64,000 bases of DNA from Chitinophaga pinensis (GCA_945872085.1 CAMBYG010000003.1:1-64000); one strand, 5' to 3'; numbered from the stretch's first letter, positions 1 to 8,710 are shown. Numbers and translations: made by a program. The notes: a model not told the origin generated them from the sequence alone.

Positions 1-135
1 CAAAATGAAGAATTTGGTTTTATTAAATTTGGATCGAGAGTGGATATTTTCTTCCCTATTGGCACCAAAATAGATGTTAAAATTGGAGAAAAAGTAGAAG
101 GCGGGGTTACCGTTTTGGCTAGAATCCAAAAATAA
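1..135 (+). CDS. psd: phosphatidylserine decarboxylase, C-terminal end (partial)
   Basis: The frame is open from the first base and ends at TAA 133-135, giving the last 44 residues of a protein that starts outside the window. The tail contains FGFIKFGSRVDIFFP, then IGTKIDVKIGEKVEGG and VTVLA. This matches the end of short Psd-A type phosphatidylserine decarboxylases. In that family the proenzyme cuts itself at a Gly-Ser bond and the Ser becomes the pyruvoyl group; the GS of FGSRVD, 33 residues from the end, is the expected site. The enzyme makes phosphatidylethanolamine from phosphatidylserine at the inner membrane. The partner synthase pssA lies at 25061-25831. Only the C-terminus is visible, so the call rests on one motif block. 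Confidence 0.82.
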   Translation, partial: QNEEFGFIKFGSRVDIFFPIGTKIDVKIGEKVEGGVTVLARIQK

Positions 136-169
136 TTATTACATTGCATTACTTTAAAACTATACTACT

Positions 170-331
170 ATGAAAAAAATGACTTTATTAGTGAGCGCAT
201 TGTTAATCGCTGGCGCTACATTTGCAATCGAAGGAAAAGGATGTTGCAAAGGTAAAAAAGAAGGATGCTCTAAAGAAAAGAAAGAAGCATGTGAAAAAGG
301 AAAAGGATGTTGCAAAAAAGATAAAAAATAA
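170..331 (+). CDS. small secreted Cys/Lys-rich protein
   Basis: A 53-residue protein beginning ATG 170, not recognised as a named family. Residues 1-19 look like a signal peptide (MKKMTLLVSALLIAGATFA). The mature part is almost entirely Lys, Glu, Gly and Cys, with two GKGCCK units and two further single Cys (six Cys in about 34 residues). The paired Cys suggest metal binding or disulfides; this is inference. It lies 34 bases after psd on the same strand and is followed by a strong hairpin at 351-380, consistent with a short expressed transcript. An antisense open frame over the same bases has no plausible protein features and was discarded. Confidence 0.7.
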   Translation: MKKMTLLVSALLIAGATFAIEGKGCCKGKKEGCSKEKKEACEKGKGCCKKDKK

Positions 332-350
332 TTTATCATTCCTTCCATAA

Positions 351-380
351 AAAAAGCCAACGCTTAAGCGTTGGCTTTTT
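351..380. terminator. bidirectional intrinsic terminator between convergent genes
   Basis: A perfect inverted repeat, GCCAACGCTTAAGCGTTGGC (356-375), is flanked by an A run on the left and a T run on the right, so it can end transcription on either strand. It serves the small secreted gene (+) and miaA (-). The right arm overlaps the last codons and stop of miaA, which ends at 364. Confidence 0.85.
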
Positions 381-1278
381 TTATTTCAAGAAGGACTTGT
401 TGCAGCAGATTATTTTCTAATGCGCTGAGGTGAATAAAATTTCCTTTGTTTTTAAACCAGGTCATTTGGCGTTTTGCATAATTGCGCGTATGCTGTTTGA
501 TTAAATTTAAACAATCCTCCAAGGGTGCTGCACCTTCAAAATAGGGCAGCAACTCTTGATAGCCTACCGTTTGAAAATTCTTATGCTCTTTATAGCGTAG
601 CAATGCTTCCACTTCGTCTAACAAACCATTGGCCAGCATAGCATCTACCCTATGATTAATGCGATCATATAAAATATCCCTTGGCATTTCTAAAGCAATT
701 TTCACACACTTAAATGGTCGCTCTTTTTGGGTATGTGTTTGATAGTGTAAAATACTTTCACCAACACTTCTTTTAAAAGCTAAAGCGCGCAACATTCTAT
801 GCGGGTTTTGCATTTCTCCTTTTTGAGCAAACAAAGCATCTTCCTGCTGTAAAGCTAATTGTAAGGCCGCCACACCTCCTGATGCATACAATTGATTTAC
901 CACATCTTCTATTGCAGGATCTATAGCAGGCATGAAATCTATGCCATTACATAGGGCATTAATATATAAACCTGTGCCACCACACACTACTACGATATCC
1001 TTTTCAAGGAACAATTGATGTAACACTTGCAACGCATAGCGTTCGTAATCGGCAACGGACAAGGCCTCTGTAATAGAATGGGAATCTATAAAAAAATGAG
1101 GAATATCTTGTTGCTCTTCAAGGTTTGGTTTGGCCGTGCCAATCTGCATTTCTTTGTAGCATTGGCGTGCATCGGCAGACAGCACCACTGTATTGAAATG
1201 CTTTGCTAAAGCGACAGCGAGGGCTGTTTTCCCAATAGCTGTTGGTCCGGCAATAATTAAAAGCGTTTTATCGCTCAT
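364..1278 (-). CDS. miaA: tRNA dimethylallyltransferase
   Basis: The 304-residue product has the usual length for MiaA, which transfers a dimethylallyl group to N6 of A37 in tRNAs reading UNN codons. The N-terminus has the P-loop AGPTAIGKT at about residues 10-18. This is followed by LSADARQCYKEMQIGTAKP (substrate and tRNA-binding loop), PHFFID, and VVCGGTGLYINAL. The start ATG lies 9 bases after the stop of the upstream pRiA4b ORF-3 family gene, so the two are probably co-transcribed. The terminal codons form part of the terminator hairpin at 351-380. Confidence 0.96.
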   Translation of the reverse strand: MSDKTLLIIAGPTAIGKTALAVALAKHFNTVVLSADARQCYKEMQIGTAKPNLEEQQDIPHFFIDSHSITEALSVADYERYALQVLHQLFLEKDIVVVCGGTGLYINALCNGIDFMPAIDPAIEDVVNQLYASGGVAALQLALQQEDALFAQKGEMQNPHRMLRALAFKRSVGESILHYQTHTQKERPFKCVKIALEMPRDILYDRINHRVDAMLANGLLDEVEALLRYKEHKNFQTVGYQELLPYFEGAAPLEDCLNLIKQHTRNYAKRQMTWFKNKGNFIHLSALENNLLQQVLLEIKKANA

Positions 1279-1287
1279 AATAGAGGA

Positions 1288-1827
1288 TTAAAAACCTTCA
1301 TTTAAACCACTCGTATCTGCTTCTCCTTCATTACTAAAGCCTTCTTCCATTTCTTCATCTCCTAAATCATAGAATTCTTCAACATCCATCATGGCTGTTT
1401 TTTCGAGGCCTTTAATATCATATTGGGCAGGGCCTACGCCTTCTTTTCGGAGACAAAATGGATATACTCGCTTTAATTGCTCTTCCTTTTCAATGGCGAT
1501 CAATGCAATTTGAAAGGTCCATTTTTTAACAGGATCATACTCAAATATAAATTTCTGTTCGGGTGTAGCTACTAATGCCGAAACCGGAGTTTTGGTCGAC
1601 AAAACCGCAGCATCTTTTTTATTAACGGCTACTTCAGAAGAGAACTCCATTCCCTTATTCCAATGATCATCGCTCACAAAAAAGGAAGCGGCGTGTTTTT
1701 GATCAAATTCATAGGCTTTTAAAATAGCCTCTTGAAACAAGGCAAAGGATTGACCATTAGTGATTTCAATATCACGATAAATTTGGTCGTCTTCTTCCCA
1801 ATGGACTCTAAATCTAAAAACTGGCAT
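1288..1827 (-). CDS. plasmid pRiA4b ORF-3 family protein
   Basis: A 179-residue protein. The N-terminus (FRFRVHWEEDDQIYRDIEI), the central HAASFFVSDDHWNKG and the FEYDPVKKWTFQIALIAIE segment fit the pRiA4b ORF-3 family (PF07929), a widespread fold without a settled function. The last 35 residues are strongly acidic (EEFYDLGDEEMEEGF) and look disordered. It sits directly upstream of miaA with a 9-base gap, so it is likely the first gene of that operon. Family membership is by pattern recognition; no function is claimed. Confidence 0.75.
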   Translation of the reverse strand: MPVFRFRVHWEEDDQIYRDIEITNGQSFALFQEAILKAYEFDQKHAASFFVSDDHWNKGMEFSSEVAVNKKDAAVLSTKTPVSALVATPEQKFIFEYDPVKKWTFQIALIAIEKEEQLKRVYPFCLRKEGVGPAQYDIKGLEKTAMMDVEEFYDLGDEEMEEGFSNEGEADTSGLNEGF

Positions 1828-1879
1828 AGCGTAAAATTACATTTTATATAGATTATCTTCTCATAATCTCTTCAAAAAA

Positions 1880-1942
1880 TGCTTGATTTTCAATGATTTT
1901 TTAAAAACCGGACTAAAAATGTGCTTATTTTCAATCATTTTT
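1880..1942. repeat. imperfect direct repeat upstream of rpmI
   Basis: Two near-identical copies of about 21 bases, TGCTTGATTTTCAATGATTT (from 1880) and TGCTTATTTTCAATCATTTT (from 1922), differ by one inserted base and one substitution. Their starts are 42 bases apart, close to four helical turns. They lie between the divergent pRiA4b ORF-3 gene and the rpmI promoter and could be a regulator binding site for either. No family is assigned. Confidence 0.5.
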
Positions 1943-1975
1943 GGCAGATTATTTTTTTATTATAAAAAAGAATTG

Positions 1976-1983
1976 TACTTTTG
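1976..1983 (+). promoter_or_regulatory. -7 promoter element for rpmI-rplT
   Basis: TACTTTTG is an exact match to the Bacteroidota -7 consensus TAnnTTTG, 21 bases before the rpmI ATG at 2005. No convincing -33 TTG element was found at the usual 17-23 base spacing. This suggests rpmI-rplT is transcribed from here and not only from an upstream infC. Confidence 0.6.
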
Positions 1984-2004
1984 CCGTCCAAATTTAAAGA
2001 GAAC

Positions 2005-2202
2005 ATGCCTAAGCTTAAGACTCATTCCCGTGCTAAAAAAACTTTTAAAGTAACGGGCACTGGAAAAATAAGAAGATACAAAGCTTTCAAAAGCCACTTG
2101 TTAACCAAAAAATCTAAAACACGTAAACGTCATTTACGTCAATCTGCGTATGTACACCCTACTAACGCAAATTTGGTAAAACGTATGCTTTGTTTAAGAT
2201 AA
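2005..2202 (+). CDS. rpmI: 50S ribosomal protein bL35
   Basis: The 65-residue product starts [18 protein letters not shown] and is very basic, with the family pattern [16 protein letters not shown]. The ATG at 2005 is chosen over a TTG at 1981 because L35 proteins start at MPK[ML]KT and because the TTG lies within the -7 promoter element. It is followed after 45 bases by rplT. The usual upstream neighbour infC is absent from this locus. Confidence 0.97.
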   Translation: MPKLKTHSRAKKTFKVTGTGKIRRYKAFKSHLLTKKSKTRKRHLRQSAYVHPTNANLVKRMLCLR

Positions 2203-2247
2203 AGTAGGTTTCAAAAACATTAATTAACTTTTTTAATAAAATAAGAT

Positions 2248-2592
2248 ATGCCACGTTCGGTTAATGCAGTTGCTTCGCGCGCGAGAAGAAAAAAAATATT
2301 GAAGCAAGCAAAAGGCTTCTACGGTAAACGTAAAAACGTATATACGGTTGCTAAAAACGTATTAGAAAAAGGTTTGGGCTACAAATATGTAGGTCGCAAA
2401 TTAAAAAAGAGAGACTACCGCTCTTTATGGATTGTTCGTATCAACGCTGCAGTTCGTGAAGAAGGCATGAGCTATTCTCAATTTATTGGTAAATTAGCTA
2501 CTAAAGGCATCGATTTAAATCGTAAAGTATTAGCTGACTTAGCAATGAACGAACCAGAAGCTTTCAAAAGCTTAGTTGCTCAAGTAAAATAA
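2248..2592 (+). CDS. rplT: 50S ribosomal protein bL20
   Basis: The 114-residue product has the full family length. It starts [16 protein letters not shown] and contains [33 protein letters not shown] and the C-terminal [11 protein letters not shown]. bL20 binds 23S rRNA early in 50S assembly and can autoregulate its own operon in other bacteria. It forms a two-gene unit with rpmI and is closed by the terminator at 2610-2640. Confidence 0.97.
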   Translation: MPRSVNAVASRARRKKILKQAKGFYGKRKNVYTVAKNVLEKGLGYKYVGRKLKKRDYRSLWIVRINAAVREEGMSYSQFIGKLATKGIDLNRKVLADLAMNEPEAFKSLVAQVK

Positions 2593-2609
2593 TTAAATTT
2601 TTATTTATA

Positions 2610-2640
2610 AAATAGCCGACACCTCAAGTGTCGGCTATTT
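2610..2640 (+). terminator. intrinsic terminator after rplT
   Basis: The stem AATAGCCGACAC pairs with GTGTCGGCTATT around a five-base loop (CTCAA). A T-containing tail follows. It begins 18 bases after the rplT stop and ends 30 bases before the next gene. Confidence 0.8.
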
Positions 2641-2670
2641 GTATTTATATTTACAGGATAAATAATACCC

Positions 2671-4512
2671 ATGAAAAAGGCACTTTTAATTTTAATAAGC
2701 TGCATACTAGCTCCAAATTTGTACGCACAAGATACGTTGAGAGTAGATCCGCCAAATTGGTGGAATAACTTACATGATCCGCATTTACAATTATGTGTGC
2801 ATGCTACAGATATTGGCTCCTACAATAAAATATCAATTAATAGCAAACAAATTAAAATTGAATCTATAGAAACCGTAGAAAATAAAAACTTCTTGTTTAT
2901 CAATCTGCTATTGCAACATTTTCAAGGGAAGCAAGCCATCGTTACATTAAGCAATAAAGAAGGTGCTAAAAGAAGCTTTACCTATACATTTGAGCATTTA
3001 GATAACAAAATCAATACAATTAACGAAAAAGACATTGTTTATCTTGTATTTCCAGATCGATTTTCTAATGGAGATACCACTAACGATATTGTGGCGGGTC
3101 TTAAAGAAGCCTATTGCAATAGAGACAGTGCTTCAGCAAGGCACGGGGGTGACCTTCAAGGCATCATCAACCACTTAGCTTATTTTAATGAATTAGGCAT
3201 TACTGCACTTTGGCTCAACCCCACTTTAATTAATGATCAAAAAAATACGAGTTATCATGGCTATGCGCTTACCGATCATTATTTAACAGACCCAAGATTG
3301 GGCACCAACACTTTATATAAAGAACTGAGTAAACAACTACATAGCAAAGGCATGAAATTGGTTATGGATTTAGTGCCTAATCATATTGGTAGCGAGCATT
3401 GGATGATGCATGATATGCCCGAAAAATCTTGGGTAAATCAGTGGCCTACATTTACTAGAACTAATTATAGAGCTACTACACATTTTGATCCTTATGTAAG
3501 TAATTATGATAAAAAACAAATGGTAGATGGCTGGTTTGACAATTCCATGCCTGATATGAATGAACGCAATCCGAGAGTAGCAAAATATTTAATGCAAAGT
3601 TATTTATGGTGGATTAACTACGCCAAAATAGATGGCTTCAGAATTGATACGTATTCTTATAATGATGTTGCATTTATGAATACCTGCATGGCCTATATCA
3701 GAAAGGAATATCCGAATTTTTGGTCGGCAGGAGAAATTTGGGAATCGGCAGGAGTTTTAAATATGGCCTATTTCACAGAAAAAAATAAATTAAAAAATGC
3801 ACCTACTAGTAATCTCAGCGGCGCTATTGACTTCCAAGTTTATTTTTCAATTCTCGAAGCGCTTCAAAGCGAAACCAATTGGAATGGTGGATTAGCAAAG
3901 TTATACAATACCCTAACACATGATTTTTTATACCACCAAGCAACAAAAAATCTAACCTTTATTGAAAATCATGATTTAGACCGGTTCTATTCATTAGTTG
4001 GTAAAGATCTAGACAAATGGAAAATAGGAATGGGATTGTTATTTACGCTTCGTGGCATTCCATCTCTGTATCAAGCAGGCGAAATACTAGCAAAAAATAA
4101 TGTGCCTAGACGCAACGATGGTTTGGTAAGAAAAGATTTTAAAGGGGGCTGGCCAAAGGATCCGGTTAATAAATTTACTGCGACTGGAAGAACCCCAGAA
4201 GAGGAACAAGCCTTCCAATTCACCAAGAAATTAATCGCTATAAGAAAAAATAACCCGGCATTAATAAACGGGAAACTTATGCAATTTGTTCCTAATGGAA
4301 GCACTTATACGTTTTGCAGATATACCGATACAAGTTGCATTCTTGTAAGTGTAAATAGAGGTAAAGAAAAAGCTGCTTTGAATAAGCAACAACTTGAAGA
4401 GCGCTTAAAAGGCTATACAAAAGGATGGGACCTATTGGCTGAAAAAGAAATTTCATTGGAGCAATTAGAAATTGCAGCCAATGAAATTAAAATTGTGGAA
4501 CTTAGAAAGTAA
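2671..4512 (+). CDS. secreted GH13 alpha-amylase / cyclomaltodextrinase-like enzyme
   Basis: A 613-residue protein with a signal peptide (cleavage probably after LYAQ, residue 20). An N-terminal beta domain begins at PPNWWNNLHDPHLQL (residues 27-41), as in cyclomaltodextrinase/neopullulanase-type enzymes. The GH13 regions are in order: DLVPNH (233-238), DGFRID with nucleophile Asp326, AGEIWE with acid/base Glu355, and ENHD with Asp435. A small C-terminal beta domain follows. It likely hydrolyses alpha-glucans such as maltodextrins or cyclodextrins in the periplasm or outside the cell. No SusCD-like genes are adjacent. Its stop directly abuts the stop of the convergent transketolase gene. Confidence 0.9.
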   Translation: MKKALLILISCILAPNLYAQDTLRVDPPNWWNNLHDPHLQLCVHATDIGSYNKISINSKQIKIESIETVENKNFLFINLLLQHFQGKQAIVTLSNKEGAKRSFTYTFEHLDNKINTINEKDIVYLVFPDRFSNGDTTNDIVAGLKEAYCNRDSASARHGGDLQGIINHLAYFNELGITALWLNPTLINDQKNTSYHGYALTDHYLTDPRLGTNTLYKELSKQLHSKGMKLVMDLVPNHIGSEHWMMHDMPEKSWVNQWPTFTRTNYRATTHFDPYVSNYDKKQMVDGWFDNSMPDMNERNPRVAKYLMQSYLWWINYAKIDGFRIDTYSYNDVAFMNTCMAYIRKEYPNFWSAGEIWESAGVLNMAYFTEKNKLKNAPTSNLSGAIDFQVYFSILEALQSETNWNGGLAKLYNTLTHDFLYHQATKNLTFIENHDLDRFYSLVGKDLDKWKIGMGLLFTLRGIPSLYQAGEILAKNNVPRRNDGLVRKDFKGGWPKDPVNKFTATGRTPEEEQAFQFTKKLIAIRKNNPALINGKLMQFVPNGSTYTFCRYTDTSCILVSVNRGKEKAALNKQQLEERLKGYTKGWDLLAEKEISLEQLEIAANEIKIVELRK

Positions 4513-5475
4513 TTATTTTTTTCTTGCTATTGCTTTTTCAGCAGCAGCAACGATAGCTTCTTTGTTTAAGCCATATTTTTCAAGTAATTGCTTTGGCGTT
4601 CCGCTCTCACCAAAGGTATCCATAACGGCTACATATTCGTGAGGAACCGGCATATGGCGAGCAGCTACATTGGCAACACTATCCCCTAAGCCACCATTAA
4701 TTTGGTGTTCTTCGGCAGTAACCATACAACCAGTTTTGGATATTGATGCTATAATAGCCGCTTCATCTAATGGTTTTATGGTGTGTATATTAATTAATTC
4801 AACAGAAATACCTTTTTCTTCTAAAATTCTTGCTGCTTCTACAGCAATCCATACTAAGTGGCCACAAGCAAAAATGGAAACATCATTACCCGTTGCTAAT
4901 ACTTGTGCTTTACCAATTTCAAATTTTTGATCTGGAGCGGTAAAATTAGGCCATTTTGGTCGTCCAAAACGCAAGTAAGCAGGACCATGATGTTCAGCTA
5001 TAGCTATCGTTGCAGCTTTTGTTTGGTTGTAATCGCAAGGCACCACCACCGCCATACCAGGCAACATTTTCATCATCCCAATATCTTCTAATACTTGGTG
5101 AGTAGCGCCATCTTCGCCCAAGGTCAAACCTGCATGCGAAGCGGCAATTTTTACATTTTTATCAGAATAAGCAACGGATTGTCTAATTTGATCATAAACA
5201 CGAGATGTAGCAAAGTTTGCAAACGTAGTAGCAAATGGTATTTTACCACCAATGGTCAAACCGGCAGCAACCCCAATCATATTGGCTTCTGCGATTCCGC
5301 ATTGCACAAAACGATCTGGAAATTCTTTAATAAAAGCATTTAATTTTAAAGAACCTGCTAGATCGGCAGTAAGCGCTACCACATTAGGATTGCGGCGACC
5401 AGCCTCTAAAATTCCATCTCCGAAACCAGCACGGGTTTCTTTTTCATCTAAAATTTTAATATCGTGTATTGACAT
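4513..5475 (-). CDS. transketolase, C-terminal (pyrimidine-binding and C-terminal domain) subunit
   Basis: A 320-residue protein starting [19 protein letters not shown], matching the second half of transketolase as found in split two-subunit enzymes. Visible motifs are [17 protein letters not shown] (with the cofactor-activating Glu) and [14 protein letters not shown]; the C-terminal domain follows. The enzyme moves two-carbon units in the non-oxidative pentose phosphate pathway and needs the thiamine-diphosphate-binding N-terminal subunit. That subunit is usually the neighbour but is not encoded anywhere in this window. The ATG at 5475 is preferred over a longer frame (to 5538) because a -7 promoter element lies at 5480-5487. 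Confidence 0.9.
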   Translation of the reverse strand: MSIHDIKILDEKETRAGFGDGILEAGRRNPNVVALTADLAGSLKLNAFIKEFPDRFVQCGIAEANMIGVAAGLTIGGKIPFATTFANFATSRVYDQIRQSVAYSDKNVKIAASHAGLTLGEDGATHQVLEDIGMMKMLPGMAVVVPCDYNQTKAATIAIAEHHGPAYLRFGRPKWPNFTAPDQKFEIGKAQVLATGNDVSIFACGHLVWIAVEAARILEEKGISVELINIHTIKPLDEAAIIASISKTGCMVTAEEHQINGGLGDSVANVAARHMPVPHEYVAVMDTFGESGTPKQLLEKYGLNKEAIVAAAEKAIARKK

Positions 5476-5479
5476 AGTG

Positions 5480-5487
5480 CAAAAGTA
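5480..5487 (-). promoter_or_regulatory. -7 promoter element for the transketolase subunit
   Basis: On the minus strand this reads TACTTTTG, an exact TAnnTTTG match ending four bases before the ATG at 5475. Transcription would start at or next to the start codon. Confidence 0.55.
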
Positions 5488-5501
5488 AAAACTAAATTTT
5501 A

Positions 5502-5840
5502 TTATTTGGTAAGAGAATATCCCCATTCTTTCAACCATGTAATGATCTTAGTTTGGTAATCTCCCTGAATTAATATTTGCTCCTCTTTTACCGAGCCACC
5601 TGTACCACATTTGGTCTTTAGTAGCTTTCCAAGCGATTCTAAATCTTCGGATGATCCAACAAATCCGGTAATAAGTGTTACTACTTTCCCTGCCCTTTGT
5701 TTTTTGTCTAAAACAACGCGAAGTTTTTGTTCATTTTTAGGCAGTGTAACTACCTCAGCAGGCGGATCTACAGCATCAAAGAATTGCTGATTGGTGCTGT
5801 ATACTAATCCATCTAGACGAATAGGTTTTTTCTGTGCCAT
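5502..5840 (-). CDS. SUI1/YciH-family translation factor
   Basis: A 112-residue protein. The C-terminal half ([19 protein letters not shown], then [20 protein letters not shown] and a final ITWLKEWGY) fits the bacterial SUI1/eIF1-like YciH family. Such proteins act on initiation fidelity or on the small subunit, and their bacterial role is still poorly defined. It starts 21 bases after the rho stop and has no promoter element of its own, so it probably forms an operon with rho. Confidence 0.88.
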   Translation of the reverse strand: MAQKKPIRLDGLVYSTNQQFFDAVDPPAEVVTLPKNEQKLRVVLDKKQRAGKVVTLITGFVGSSEDLESLGKLLKTKCGTGGSVKEEQILIQGDYQTKIITWLKEWGYSLTK

Positions 5841-5861
5841 GGGAAAATACGTATGCTAGGT

Positions 5862-7562
5862 TTATTTATTCATAGTGGCTAAAAACTCCTCATTATCCTT
5901 CGTTCCCTTCATCTGATTCATCAAGAAATTCATAGCCTCGTCTACATGCATATCACCAATATGTTTGCGCAACAACCACATTTTGTTCCAAACCATTTTA
6001 TCGAGCAATAAGTCATCTCTACGCGTAGAAGAAGAGGTAATGTCTATCGCAGGGAATATGCGCTTGTTGGCTAATTTACGATCCAATTGCAACTCCATAT
6101 TACCTGTACCTTTGAATTCTTCAAAGATCACCTCGTCCATCTTAGAACCAGTATCGGTAAGGGCTGTAGCTAAAATAGTAAGTGACCCTCCATTCTCAAT
6201 TTTTCTAGCGGCACCAAAAAATTGTTTAGGTTTTTGCATAGCATTTGCTTCCACACCACCACTTAAAACTTTTCCAGATGCTGGTGCTACAGTATTATAG
6301 GCTCTAGCTAAACGCGTGATAGAATCGAGTAAGATGACCACATCATGACCAACCTCTACTAATCGTTTTGCTTTTTGTAAAGCTATTTGCGACACTTTTA
6401 CATGCTTGTCGGCAGGCTCATCAAAAGTAGATGCAATCACTTCTGCATTCACACTGCGCTGCATATCGGTTACCTCCTCAGGGCGCTCATCAATTAAAAC
6501 GATCATTAAATAACACTCTGGGTGATTGGCAGCAATAGCATTCGCTACTTCTTTCAACAACATGGTTTTACCTGTTTTTGGCTGCGCCACAATCAACCCA
6601 CGCTGCCCTTTACCAATTGGGGTAAACAAATCCATAATACGCGTTCCGTAACTAGATCCATTGGTAAATAAATTTAATTTCTCGAACGGAAATAATGGAG
6701 TTAGATAATCAAACGGTACCCGATCTCTAATTTTATCGGGATGTTTACCATTGATGGTTGTAACTTTGATAAGAGCGAAATATTTTTCTCCTTCTTTTGG
6801 AGGGCGAACAGTGCCGGTAACGGTATCGCCGGTTTTCAAGCCAAATAATTTTATTTGAGAAGGCGATACATAAACGTCATCTGGCGAACTCAAATAATTA
6901 TAATCGCTCGATCTTAAAAAGCCGTATCCATCTTGCATCATTTCTAATACCCCTTCGCTGTTTACAATACCATCAAACTCGATATTGAAATTGCCATAGG
7001 TATTTTCTTTAGGTTTTCTGTGCTGAAAACCTTGCTGCATAGGCTTTGTACTCGGCGTATCTGAAAACGAAAGTTTGTCTTCATGAGTAGATACTACTGT
7101 TTTTGAATCTGTTGCCTCTGCACTGGTTTTTAAAACTAACTCAGGCGTTTCAATATCATCTAATGCACTAATCAATTTCTCGGTACTCGTTGGCTCCCAA
7201 GCTTCTTGTTTTATTTCAGCTGGTTGCAATTCCACGTGCTCTTCTGCTGGCATAGTATTGGCAATAGAATCTTTAGGTTCTTCTTGTATGGATTTTCTAG
7301 TTCTTTTTTTCTTTTCTCCAAGATCTGCAACTTCCTCTTTTTCTACTTTTGCTTTTGCTTTTGTTTTTTTACTGTCAGCATCAGTTGCAAGAGTAGCATC
7401 TACTTCTTTCTTCTTCTTGGCAGTAGGCTTTTGGCTTTTTAAGATAAGTTCTATGTAAGCTTCTTTAGTAGCAGCCTCTTTAACGTCTATTTTTAAATTT
7501 TTTATTACATCAAGTAATTCTGGAACGAGTAACTCGTTCAATTGATCTTTTGAATAATGCAT
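5862..7562 (-). CDS. rho: transcription termination factor Rho
   Basis: A 566-residue protein, longer than the roughly 420 residues of E. coli Rho. Residues 1-45 form the Rho N-terminal helical domain ([19 protein letters not shown]). Residues of about 46-190 are a Lys/Glu-rich, apparently disordered insertion that is common in Bacteroidota. Next come the RNA-binding cold-shock-like domain ([20 protein letters not shown]) and the ATPase with P-loop AQPKTGKT and Walker B-like [27 protein letters not shown] is also present. Rho is the hexameric helicase that ends untranslated transcripts. No terminator separates it from the downstream SUI1-like gene. Confidence 0.97.
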   Translation of the reverse strand: MHYSKDQLNELLVPELLDVIKNLKIDVKEAATKEAYIELILKSQKPTAKKKKEVDATLATDADSKKTKAKAKVEKEEVADLGEKKKRTRKSIQEEPKDSIANTMPAEEHVELQPAEIKQEAWEPTSTEKLISALDDIETPELVLKTSAEATDSKTVVSTHEDKLSFSDTPSTKPMQQGFQHRKPKENTYGNFNIEFDGIVNSEGVLEMMQDGYGFLRSSDYNYLSSPDDVYVSPSQIKLFGLKTGDTVTGTVRPPKEGEKYFALIKVTTINGKHPDKIRDRVPFDYLTPLFPFEKLNLFTNGSSYGTRIMDLFTPIGKGQRGLIVAQPKTGKTMLLKEVANAIAANHPECYLMIVLIDERPEEVTDMQRSVNAEVIASTFDEPADKHVKVSQIALQKAKRLVEVGHDVVILLDSITRLARAYNTVAPASGKVLSGGVEANAMQKPKQFFGAARKIENGGSLTILATALTDTGSKMDEVIFEEFKGTGNMELQLDRKLANKRIFPAIDITSSSTRRDDLLLDKMVWNKMWLLRKHIGDMHVDEAMNFLMNQMKGTKDNEEFLATMNK

Positions 7563-7717
7563 GTACTAATTTTTTAAATCATTTTTTTGAATGCGCGTAT
7601 CTCGGAACACTAAATAACTACTAAGGGCAGAAATACGGGCGGATTTGTTGATAAGGAATGTCTGAAGAATGCTTAGACAATGCAAGATTAGTGATTTTTT
7701 AGTAGAAAAAAAAGATT

Positions 7718-8701
7718 TTATACTTTTTTTAAGGCTAAGTAGGCTGTGGCCATGCTATTAATAGTATCATCTAAGCTTCTATATTGGAAGTCTGGCAATG
7801 CCTTTTGTAATTTATCTGTTGCATAAACACTTATTGTTTGTGCACTTTTTGCCGTCTCCTTAGTAATCATTGGCTCTTTCCCTAAAAGTCGGCTTTGCCA
7901 TGTTAAAAGCCTAGCTGCTAGTGCACTTACAAAAGAAGAAGCTTTTAAATGTGGTGGCTTTTTACACAATGCATGTGCCATTTTAGTAAATACCTCCAAA
8001 AAACTAGCATTAACAGCGCCCACTATAAAACGTTCTTGTTCAATATTACTTTCCATAAGTAACATCATTATAGCAACTACATCTTGAACATCTACCCAAA
8101 GTGTAGCTCCTTGGGTAAAAAAAGGAAATTCGCTATCTACATGGCGCATCAATTTTGAAGAACCTTTATCAAAATCGCCTGCACCTAATATGATGCCTGG
8201 ATTGACTACCACAAGAGGCAATCCCTCAGCAACACCGCGCCAAGCTTCCATTTCGGCATAGTATTTACTCTTCCCATAGTTTGATGAAAAATCACTTTCT
8301 TCCCAGGCTTCTGTTTCATTAATTGCTTTACCAGCTTCCACATTAGCTCTTAATGCTGCAATAGAACTAACAAAAACTAACTTTTTCACTTGACAACGAA
8401 CAGCTTCATCTACTACATTGGCTGTGCTTTGTATATTGAAATGCAATAATTCTTCTTTTCTTTTGGAATCATACGAAACGATAGCTGCTGCATGATATAT
8501 ATGCGTAATTCCTTGCATTGCTGTTGCTACATCATAAATATCTAGCAAATCGGCACACATCCAGCTTACATTGGGTAAGGCTTTTAATTTTGAATTGGGT
8601 GGCGTATTGTGAAATAATGCACGCACAACGAAACCTTTATCGCTCAGTGTTTTCACTAAGTGCGATCCAAGAAATCCACTTGCGCCAGTAACTAAAATCA
8701 T
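7718..8701 (-). CDS. NAD-dependent epimerase/dehydratase family protein (extended SDR)
   Basis: A 327-residue protein. It starts MILVTGASGFLGSHLVK, the Rossmann TGxxGxxG motif of extended short-chain dehydrogenases. FVSSIAAL (about residue 110) and YGKSKYYAE (active-site YxxxK) are present. The pattern is closest to the dihydroflavonol-4-reductase / NAD-dependent epimerase group; the substrate cannot be told from sequence. It begins 9 bases after the pheS stop and is likely co-transcribed with it. Confidence 0.88.
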   Translation of the reverse strand: MILVTGASGFLGSHLVKTLSDKGFVVRALFHNTPPNSKLKALPNVSWMCADLLDIYDVATAMQGITHIYHAAAIVSYDSKRKEELLHFNIQSTANVVDEAVRCQVKKLVFVSSIAALRANVEAGKAINETEAWEESDFSSNYGKSKYYAEMEAWRGVAEGLPLVVVNPGIILGAGDFDKGSSKLMRHVDSEFPFFTQGATLWVDVQDVVAIMMLLMESNIEQERFIVGAVNASFLEVFTKMAHALCKKPPHLKASSFVSALAARLLTWQSRLLGKEPMITKETAKSAQTISVYATDKLQKALPDFQYRSLDDTINSMATAYLALKKV

Positions 8702-8710
8702 GTAATAAAT

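Noticed and set aside
160-360. Antisense open frame (66 codons) rich in Phe and Ser
   Set aside because: It mirrors the Lys/Glu-rich codons of the small secreted protein on the other strand, has no domain, and runs through the terminator.
1981-2007. TTG 1981 as the rpmI start
   Set aside because: The TTG is part of the -7 promoter element and the L35 family begins at MPKLKT, encoded from 2005.
4513-5538. Longer start for the transketolase subunit at 5538
   Set aside because: The extra residues are hydrophobic without family match, run into the SUI1-like gene and cover a promoter element; ATG 5475 fits both the family and the promoter.
7206-7442. Plus-strand Phe-rich open frames over the start of rho
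   Set aside because: They are shadows of the Lys/Glu-rich insertion of Rho, with no start context or domain.
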